A program made the position numbers and the translations under genes. Below are positions 6,122 to 10,988 of a DNA stretch of 10,988 bases, in pieces; the stretch's first letter is position 1; each line of letters opens with the position of its first letter. This stretch comes from Alphaproteobacteria bacterium (GTDB taxonomy: Bacteria > Pseudomonadota > Alphaproteobacteria > UBA8366). The DNA lies in NCBI GenBank assembly GCA_029861675.1, contig JAOTYV010000153.1:1-10988 (forward strand), in the 5' to 3' direction. Under the pieces are notes generated by a model. It saw only the letters and a program-made list of their open reading frames with translations. It was not told the DNA's origin and did no database searches.

Positions 6122-7282
6122 TTACAACACCGACCGGCTCGCCGAGTAATCGCGCTTGATCGCGAAGTGTTCCTTCCATTTCCGGTGCGCGCGCATGCCC
6201 GTCAGCGTTTCCTCGTACTTCGTGCCGAGCGGGAACGGCGCGGGGTCGGGCAGTTCCGTCCACAATCCGGCCTGCCGCCTCGCCGCGCGGCGGTCGATCA
6301 GCCAGTCGTTGTAGCTTTCGAAGACGATCCAGCCGCCCGGCGCCTCCAAGTTGACCGCGCGGTAGCGGCCGTCCATTTCCTCGTAAAACGCCACCTGCTC
6401 GGCGGACAGTTCGAGCGGTTCCGCCACATCTTCGTAGCCGAGGTCGCGCAGCGTATCGCCGGCGACCCAAGCCATGATGCGCTGATCGCGGAGACTGAGC
6501 TGGTCCTTGTAGAGGCCGACATATTTGTCGGAGATCGGGTGCGCCACCGCGGCGTTGTCCTTGGTCCGGCCCCGCCCTTGCGCCACCGGCGTGGTGTGAA
6601 AGGCCAGAAGATCGTCGGTATAGGATTCGCCCAGAAAGTCGCACAGACGCTTCAGCCCCGGCACCGGATCGCGCACGAATTCCTCGTAGTTGATGTCGAA
6701 CCACTGGTCGTCGGACAGCGTCGCGCGCCAGGGTTTAACCGCCTGCTGGCCCATATGCCACAACTCGGCGGCGGTGTAGAAATTCATCGGCCCGAATGAT
6801 GCATCGAGAAATTCACCGCACACGTCGCGCCCGTCGCGGGTGATGAAGACGAACTGCGCGTTGGGAAAATCCCGCAATATCTGCTCGATGTAGAACAGAT
6901 TGTAGGGCGTCTTCTCGCCCCAGCGCGGCTTGCCGGCATCTTCCGCGTAGCGGTCGAGCATGGCACTGAACACCCCGGCGAAGCTCGCTTCGCGGTCGGT
7001 GGCGCGGGCCGCGATCTCACCGCCGAATGTCGCCGGGTTCACGTCCATACCGAAGAACGGCTTGCGCAGCCCATAGGCCATCTCATCCGACAACGCACGG
7101 AAGTTGGCCGGATCCGACAGGTCGCCATAGGTGAACAGATAGGGCCGGAAGCGCGGGTAATACCAGGTCACTTCCGGCACCGCGATATTCGGGTGAACGC
7201 CGAGGATCGTCATGATCAGCGTCGTGCCGGAACGTTCCGAGCCGGTCACGAAGATCGGCCTTTTTTCCAGGTGTATCGCCAT
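6122..7282 (-). CDS. Sulfotransferase family protein (PAPS-dependent)
   Basis: This 386-residue protein transfers a sulfuryl group from PAPS to an alcohol, amine or sugar acceptor if it follows the family. The 5'-phosphosulfate-binding loop is VTGSERSGTT (12-21), directly at the N-terminus. WGEKTP (121-126) is typical of the Sulfotransfer_3-like group, and the 3'-phosphate-binding motif is ITRDGRDV (147-154) with Ser162 following. There is no signal peptide or membrane segment. The ATG at 7282 is chosen because GGAAGAGG (7288-7295, - strand) precedes it by five bases. A longer frame to 7456 would translate a palindromic intergenic repeat and is rejected. It is followed by the exported protein gene on the same strand, which may be co-transcribed. 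The exported partner suggests a cell-surface or extracellular sulfated product; the acceptor is unknown. Confidence 0.9.
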   Translation of the reverse strand: MAIHLEKRPIFVTGSERSGTTLIMTILGVHPNIAVPEVTWYYPRFRPYLFTYGDLSDPANFRALSDEMAYGLRKPFFGMDVNPATFGGEIAARATDREASFAGVFSAMLDRYAEDAGKPRWGEKTPYNLFYIEQILRDFPNAQFVFITRDGRDVCGEFLDASFGPMNFYTAAELWHMGQQAVKPWRATLSDDQWFDINYEEFVRDPVPGLKRLCDFLGESYTDDLLAFHTTPVAQGRGRTKDNAAVAHPISDKYVGLYKDQLSLRDQRIMAWVAGDTLRDLGYEDVAEPLELSAEQVAFYEEMDGRYRAVNLEAPGGWIVFESYNDWLIDRRAARRQAGLWTELPDPAPFPLGTKYEETLTGMRAHRKWKEHFAIKRDYSASRSVL

Positions 7283-7339
7283 ATCAGCCTCTTCCCAACT
7301 ATTCCATTGCGCCAATCGCAAAAGCGCGGCGTAAACCTT

Positions 7340-7377
7340 CCTCCCCCCTTGCAGGGGAGGATCGAGGTGGGGGGCAT
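7340..7377 (+). repeat. C/G-rich palindromic interspersed repeat, copy 1
   Basis: A 38-base element with hairpin arms CCTCCCC (7340-7346) and GGGGAGG (7354-7360) and a following GGTGGGGGG block. This CCTCCCCC-TTGC-GGGGGAGG...GGTGGGGG type is a common REP-like intergenic repeat in alphaproteobacterial genomes. A second copy in opposite orientation lies 51 bases away. Confidence 0.65.
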
Positions 7378-7428
7378 CGGCCGGCAGGCCGATAATTAGA
7401 AACTCCATATTCGCGTTCTCAAGCAGGG

Positions 7429-7466
7429 ATACCCCCATCCTATCCTTCCCCCGCAAGGGGGGAAGG
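7429..7466 (-). repeat. C/G-rich palindromic interspersed repeat, copy 2 (inverted)
   Basis: The reverse complement of this segment matches the copy at 7340-7377 with small gaps (CCT, CCCCCC, TTGC, GGGG, GGAT, GGGGG, AT in the same order). It forms its own hairpin, with arms CCTTCCCCC and GGGGGGAAGG around GCAA. The inverted pair can fold as one large cruciform between the ABC operon and the sulfotransferase gene. It may stabilise the 3' end of the ABC mRNA or limit read-through. The remaining sequence in 7283-7571 holds no gene I can support. Confidence 0.65.
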
Positions 7467-7571
7467 AACGCTGTCGCGATCTCTCGACTCTAAAACCATA
7501 CTCCTTCAAAGGACTCAGGCACTTCCCGCATTCGTGCACGACCCAAAGCCAAAACCCGCACCCACCGTACG

Positions 7572-8342
7572 TCAACCGGCCCCGTTATCGATCGCCATCG
7601 CGTCCGACAGGCCGCCGCGCACCGTTTCCACCATGTGCAGGAAATCCGCGCTTTCGCGGCGCGCCGCACGGTCGATGTCGACGCGGTATTCGTTGACGAT
7701 ACGCGCCGGCTTGTCGCCCAGCAACAGCACCCGGTCGCCGAGATAGACCGCCTCTTCGATGTCATGGGTCACGAACAGGATCGACTTGCCCGTCTCGCGC
7801 CAGATGCGCAGCAATTCGTCCTGCAGCGCCGTGCGGGTGATCGCGTCGAGCGCGCCGAACGGCTCGTCCATCAACAGGATATCCGGCTCGACGGCGAGCG
7901 CCCGGGCGATACCGATACGCTGGCGCTGGCCGCCGGATAGCTGATAGGGCCAGCGGTCGCCATAGTCGGACAGGCCGACCAACTCGAGCGTGCGCGCGAC
8001 ACGCTCGCGGCGCACGTCATCGGGCACGTCGATGCCTTCGAGGCCGAGGGTGATGTTGTCCGCCACCTTGCGCCACGGCATCAGTAGCGCCGCCTGGAAC
8101 ACCATGGCGATCGGCCGGCGCGCCGGGTCCGGCGGCGTCTCCACCGTGACCGTCCCCTCATGCGGCGGAATTAGATCGGCGATGACGCGCAGCAGGGTCG
8201 ACTTGCCCGCGCCCGAAACGCCGACCAAGGTAACGATTTCGCCCTCCTCCACGGCCAAGTTCAGATGCCGAAAGACAATGCCCGCCTCGCCCGCACCGCC
8301 GAAGGAAACCGCCAGATCCCGCGTTTCGATCACCGTTGCCAT
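7572..8342 (-). CDS. ABC transporter ATP-binding protein (SsuB/TauB/NrtD type)
   Basis: This 256-residue cytoplasmic ATPase energises import through the permease encoded just upstream. All motifs are intact: Walker A GVSGAGKST (41-49), Q-loop Gln83 in MVFQ, signature LSGGQRQR (135-142), Walker B ILLMDEP (155-161), D-loop ALD and switch His193 in VTHD. The subfamily features LMPWRKVADNITLGLE and PFGALDAITR are typical of the nitrate/sulfonate/taurine group. The ATG at 8342 overlaps the last 13 bases of the permease gene, a sign of translational coupling. It is the last gene of the ABC operon; the palindromic repeat pair lies downstream. Confidence 0.96.
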   Translation of the reverse strand: MATVIETRDLAVSFGGAGEAGIVFRHLNLAVEEGEIVTLVGVSGAGKSTLLRVIADLIPPHEGTVTVETPPDPARRPIAMVFQAALLMPWRKVADNITLGLEGIDVPDDVRRERVARTLELVGLSDYGDRWPYQLSGGQRQRIGIARALAVEPDILLMDEPFGALDAITRTALQDELLRIWRETGKSILFVTHDIEEAVYLGDRVLLLGDKPARIVNEYRVDIDRAARRESADFLHMVETVRGGLSDAMAIDNGAG

Positions 8343-9082
8343 GCGAGGAGCCTTTCCTGAATGCGGACGAAAATGTAATCGCTGACGCCGTACAGCAGGG
8401 CGATCGAGAACATGTAGAGGATGACGATATCGGTCGCGAGCAGGCCGGAGGCCTCGATCATACGCTGGCCGATGCCTTGAATGCCGAACAGTTCGGCCGC
8501 CACAACGGTCATCCAGCCCTGGCCGAGTCCGGCGCGCAGGCCGCTGAGGATGCCGGGCGCAGCACCCGGCAGGATCACCTTGCGCAGCAGCGCCGGAAAA
8601 CTGCGGTGGCCGAAAGCACGCGCGACCTCGATCAAATCCTTATCGACCGCTTGCACCGCCGCCATCGCGGTGAAGTAGTTGATCCAGAATATACCGATCG
8701 AGATGATGAAGGCGGCGGCCGTTTCGGAGATTCCGAACCAGATGATCGCGAAGGGAATCCAGGCGAGCGGCGGGATCGGCCGCAGCACCCGGGCGAGCCA
8801 CGCCTGCGACGCCTCGACCCGCGGGAACAGCGCGACCGCAACGCCCAGCGTGACACCGAGCAACGACCCCAGCACGAAGCCGATGGTGTAATGCCGCAGG
8901 CTGGCCCACACCATGACCTGCCAGAATCCCTCGCGGATTTCCGACATCAGCGCCGGCGGAATGGTGCTGGGCGGCGGCAGCAGATGGGTCTCGATCAGGC
9001 CGCTCTGCCCGAGCGCTTCCCACAACAGCAGGAAACCGGCAAGCCCGCCGGCCGACAGCGCATAGCGCGTGATCGGTTTCAC
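8330..9082 (-). CDS. ABC transporter permease (SsuC/TauC type)
   Basis: This 250-residue inner-membrane protein has about six hydrophobic segments (near 6-24, 63-85, 103-118, 121-140, 183-200 region, 217-233) and the cytoplasmic EAA loop EVARAFGHRSFPALLRKVILP (from residue 152), which docks on the ATPase. HLLPPPSTIPPAL near the N-terminus is a hallmark of this permease group. Translation starts with GTG at 9082, with GGGAAG about ten bases upstream, 30 bases after the binding-protein gene. It overlaps the ATPase gene by 13 bases. Family substrates include sulfonates, taurine, nitrate, thiamine precursors and aromatic acids; the permease alone does not discriminate. Confidence 0.95.
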   Translation of the reverse strand: MKPITRYALSAGGLAGFLLLWEALGQSGLIETHLLPPPSTIPPALMSEIREGFWQVMVWASLRHYTIGFVLGSLLGVTLGVAVALFPRVEASQAWLARVLRPIPPLAWIPFAIIWFGISETAAAFIISIGIFWINYFTAMAAVQAVDKDLIEVARAFGHRSFPALLRKVILPGAAPGILSGLRAGLGQGWMTVVAAELFGIQGIGQRMIEASGLLATDIVILYMFSIALLYGVSDYIFVRIQERLLAWQR

Positions 9083-9112
9083 GGTGACCGGCTTCCCGGG
9101 CGTCGGTTCCCG

Positions 9113-10141
9113 CTACTTGCCCAGGTTCTTGGCCGCATCGCGGTAGATGCTGAGATCGAACAACCCGTCGACCGACACCTTGGTCTTGATCTTCTCGCTC
9201 TTCTGGAAGTCGTGCATGTATTTGGTCTGCTTCAGAATCCTGTTCGGATCCGCCTCGAAGTTGGAAGACGGCGATTCAAGCGACTTCTGAATGGTGCCGA
9301 CGTCGATCAGCCCCTTGGCGACGAAGTTCTTCACGTGTGGCGCCGCCGCGGCTGGGTCCTTCTTCAGCAACTCCGTCGCCCTGATGTGAAGCTCCACCAG
9401 CTTGACCAGGGCCGCGCGTTGCGTGGCGATAACGTTCTCCCGCGCGGCGATGGTCGATCCGGGCTGGCCGTTCATCATGTCGGTCGCGCGGGCGACCACC
9501 TTGGACCCTTTCAGTTTGCTCTCGACGATGGTCAGGATCGGCTCGAGGATGCCGGCCGCGTCGACCGACCGCGACAACAGCGCCTGCTGTACCCGCGACG
9601 CCCCCATGCCGATCAACTCCACGTCGCCCAACTGCATGCCAAGCGAACGCAGCAGCCAATGCCGGGTTACGGTGTCGGGTACCGAACCCTTGGGGAAGCT
9701 GGCGATCTTCGGTTTGCGGCCCTTGTCCTTGGTGAACGCCGTCAGCGCGGCCTTGCCGTTCTTGTGCTTGTCGAAATATTTGACCAGGTCGCCCTGGGCG
9801 ATCACGGCGATTTGATTGACGATACCCGCCGCAATGACCTTGAGCTTAATACCCTTGCCGCGGGTCACCATGGCCGGACCGATGCCGAAGCACATGGTAT
9901 CCATCTTGCCCGACGCAATCGCCTGAACGATCGCGGGTCCATTGGGAAACCGCGTCAGCTTGAGATTGATGCCCGCCTTCTTGGTCCAGCCCATGCCCTC
10001 CATGACGAAGAGCTGGCTGCACGGAACGATCGGCATGTACGCCATTTCGAGGGTTACCGCCGCGCGGGCGGGTGAAACGGATAACGCGGCCGTCGCGGCA
10101 CACGCCGCCACAGCCACCAAATGCAAGGACGCTTTTTTCAT
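9113..10141 (-). CDS. ABC transporter substrate-binding protein (SsuA/NMT1-like)
   Basis: This 342-residue periplasmic protein captures the solute for the adjacent permease. A Sec signal peptide is evident: MKK, a hydrophobic core and cleavage after ARA (residue 27). The mature part starts with a beta strand LEMAYMPIVP, then GWTKKAGINLKLTRFPNGPAIVQAIASGKMDTMCFGIGPAM, the pattern of the NMT1/SsuA cluster where the loop after the first strand and the GKxD segment line the pocket. FPKGSVPDTVTRHWLLRSLG is the usual second-lobe entry. The ATG at 10141 is chosen over one 13 codons upstream because it begins the signal peptide and has GGGAGA about 9 bases upstream. It is the first gene of the operon, 30 bases before the permease. 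Co-location with the HisD-type dehydrogenase and sulfotransferase makes a sulfonate a reasonable guess, no more. Confidence 0.93.
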   Translation of the reverse strand: MKKASLHLVAVAACAATAALSVSPARAAVTLEMAYMPIVPCSQLFVMEGMGWTKKAGINLKLTRFPNGPAIVQAIASGKMDTMCFGIGPAMVTRGKGIKLKVIAAGIVNQIAVIAQGDLVKYFDKHKNGKAALTAFTKDKGRKPKIASFPKGSVPDTVTRHWLLRSLGMQLGDVELIGMGASRVQQALLSRSVDAAGILEPILTIVESKLKGSKVVARATDMMNGQPGSTIAARENVIATQRAALVKLVELHIRATELLKKDPAAAAPHVKNFVAKGLIDVGTIQKSLESPSSNFEADPNRILKQTKYMHDFQKSEKIKTKVSVDGLFDLSIYRDAAKNLGK

Positions 10142-10264
10142 TGATCTTTTCTCCCTGTTCGCCGCCGCCCTAAAGGACACCGTTATCGGCTCGATTTTTC
10201 GAGATCGGCAGCGGCAATCCTAACTCACAACGCGGGTATTGTCAGGCTCGTCGTTTTCCAACCC
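10142..10264. other. Non-coding gap between M24 gene and ABC operon
   Basis: This 123-base stretch lies between two - strand genes. It holds the Shine-Dalgarno of the binding-protein gene (near 10150) and a short palindrome CTCGA-TTTT-TCGAG around 10191-10205. A promoter for the ABC operon is expected here but no convincing -35/-10 pair is visible. Confidence 0.35.
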
Positions 10265-10988
10265 TCACCCCACCACAAGCGGTTCGTCGGTCGAGAATTT
10301 GTCCGACAGCAGCCGCGGCGCGCCCTTGCGCACCTCGATCATGTCCTGGATGTGCCAGTGGCCGATATGCGGTTCCAGCGCCAGTACCATGCCTTCTTCG
10401 AGCACGATATCGCTGCCGCGGCGCAGGATCGGCTCCTGCTGATGCCACCAGGCGCCGACGCCGTGGCCGATCAGCAGGGAGGCGAATTTCCATCCGTCGG
10501 CATGGAAGGCGTTGACGGTGGTGTCGTAGATATCGCCGACCCGGGCGCCGGCGCGGCACTGGTCGATCGCCGCGCGGTAGGTATCGCGGATCGACACATA
10601 TTCCTTCATCTGCTGCGCGGTCGGTTCGCCGAACACCACGTTGCGAGACTGATGCCCCGGATAGCCGTCCAGATACGCCACGTAGTCGGTCCGCATGACG
10701 TCGCCCGGCTGAAACACCACGCGGCTCTCGCCCGCATAGGGGATGGTGTTGGAACTCGCATGCAGGATGCCATGCGCCCAGTTGAAGCCGCGCTCCAGAC
10801 AACCGGCAATGGTCAGCGCATGGGCATGCATTTCGGTATCGCCGACACGCAGCTGCGGGAAGACGTCGAGATAGACATCGTCGAGCAGGTCGGCGGCGGT
10901 TTTAAGGAGCGCGATTTCCGGCTTCGTCTTGATCCAGCGCACCTGATCCATCATCGCGGTGCAATCGACCATCTCCATGCCGGGATTT
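10265..10988 (-). CDS. M24-family (Xaa-Pro aminopeptidase/creatinase-like) protein, 5' truncated, altered metal site
   Basis: The frame is open from the right edge to TGA at 10265-10267, giving about 240 residues that cover the C-terminal pita-bread domain; the N-terminal domain lies outside the window. Landmarks numbered from the Met at 10978 are IKTKPEI (16-22), the GDVMRTDYVAYLDGYPGHQSR region (from 92), GHGVG (171-175), EEGMVLALEPHIG (194-206) and HIQD (209-212). The five metal ligands of metallo-aminopeptidases (D, D, H, E, E) read here D98, H109, H172, E202, Q211, so the second Asp and last Glu are replaced. Metal-free members such as creatinase also lack ligands, so this may be a C-N hydrolase on a small molecule instead of a peptidase. 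It lies 123 bases upstream of the ABC operon on the same strand and may act on the imported compound. Confidence 0.85.
   Translation of the reverse strand, partial: NPGMEMVDCTAMMDQVRWIKTKPEIALLKTAADLLDDVYLDVFPQLRVGDTEMHAHALTIAGCLERGFNWAHGILHASSNTIPYAGESRVVFQPGDVMRTDYVAYLDGYPGHQSRNVVFGEPTAQQMKEYVSIRDTYRAAIDQCRAGARVGDIYDTTVNAFHADGWKFASLLIGHGVGAWWHQQEPILRRGSDIVLEEGMVLALEPHIGHWHIQDMIEVRKGAPRLLSDKFSTDEPLVVG

Noticed and set aside
6045..6704. N-terminal part of the 747-codon - strand frame
   Set aside because: It lies entirely in another frame of the sulfotransferase gene except for the last 77 bases, is Arg/Gly-rich as shadow frames are, and a clean signal peptide starts at 6044.
7283..7456. 58-residue N-terminal extension of the sulfotransferase
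   Set aside because: It translates the palindromic repeat, and a good ribosome-binding site precedes the ATG at 7282 just before the phosphosulfate loop.
8336..10075. 579-codon + strand open frame
   Set aside because: It is antisense to the permease and binding-protein genes, which have intact family motifs; its composition (Arg, Asp, Gln, His-rich) is typical of a GC-rich shadow.
10191..10205. CTCGA-TTTT-TCGAG palindrome as a terminator of the M24 gene
   Set aside because: The stem has only five base pairs with no T-run after it on the - strand; it could be chance.
1..10988. CRISPR arrays, tRNA or rRNA genes, transposases, integrases
   Set aside because: I found no regularly spaced direct repeats, no tRNA-like cloverleaf, and no recombinase motifs on either strand.

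Overview
The window is GC-rich bacterial DNA with dense, short-spaced genes, Shine-Dalgarno starts, several palindromic intergenic repeats and catabolic/transport gene types common in Alphaproteobacteria. No marker gene fixes the taxon, so 'probably alphaproteobacterial' is an inference. Five operon-like units can be read. (1) On the + strand, a HisD-family dehydrogenase cut by the left edge is followed by a short-chain dehydrogenase. (2) On the - strand are two tandem AhpC/TSA (peroxiredoxin-like) genes. (3) On the + strand, divergent from unit 2, is a D-2-hydroxyacid dehydrogenase. (4) On the - strand, a substrate-binding protein, permease and ATPase form an SsuABC/TauABC/NMT1-type ABC importer, followed by a sulfotransferase and an AT-richer exported protein of unknown function. 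(5) On the - strand at the right edge is a truncated M24 peptidase/creatinase-like gene.

The main discovery is unit 2. Each gene is a 217-codon frame broken once by an in-frame TGA at codon 83, exactly where the family carries the first (peroxidatic) cysteine of its WCPYC motif. Read through, they give W-Sec-Gln-Tyr-Cys and W-Sec-Pro-Tyr-Cys. Both TGAs are followed at the right distance by the same 28-nt hairpin, whose loop begins with G, as expected of a bacterial SECIS element. The hairpin is base-for-base identical in the two genes, although the proteins are only about 69% identical (hand count, no gaps). I therefore annotate two tandemly duplicated selenoproteins. A standard gene caller would report them as four fragments or as two pseudogenes. 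The Sec machinery (selA, selB, selC, selD) is not in this window.

Layout: 1-1701 dehydrogenase pair; 1702-1881 intergenic with a REP-like inverted pair and a GC-rich hairpin; 1882-2532 and 2643-3293 Sec peroxiredoxin-like genes separated by an 11-bp-stem terminator; 3294-3470 divergent promoter region; 3471-4430 hydroxyacid dehydrogenase; 4461-6044 exported Cys-rich-tailed protein; 6122-7282 sulfotransferase; 7283-7571 non-coding with two inverted copies of a C/G-rich palindromic repeat; 7572-10141 ABC importer; 10142-10264 non-coding; 10265-10988 M24 protein.

How the genes may work together: the importer type, the HisD-family dehydrogenase resembling sulfopropanediol dehydrogenases and the sulfotransferase hint at organosulfur compounds. 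None of these substrates can be proved from sequence. The Sec proteins most likely reduce peroxides or disulfides in the cytoplasm, since they have no signal peptide.
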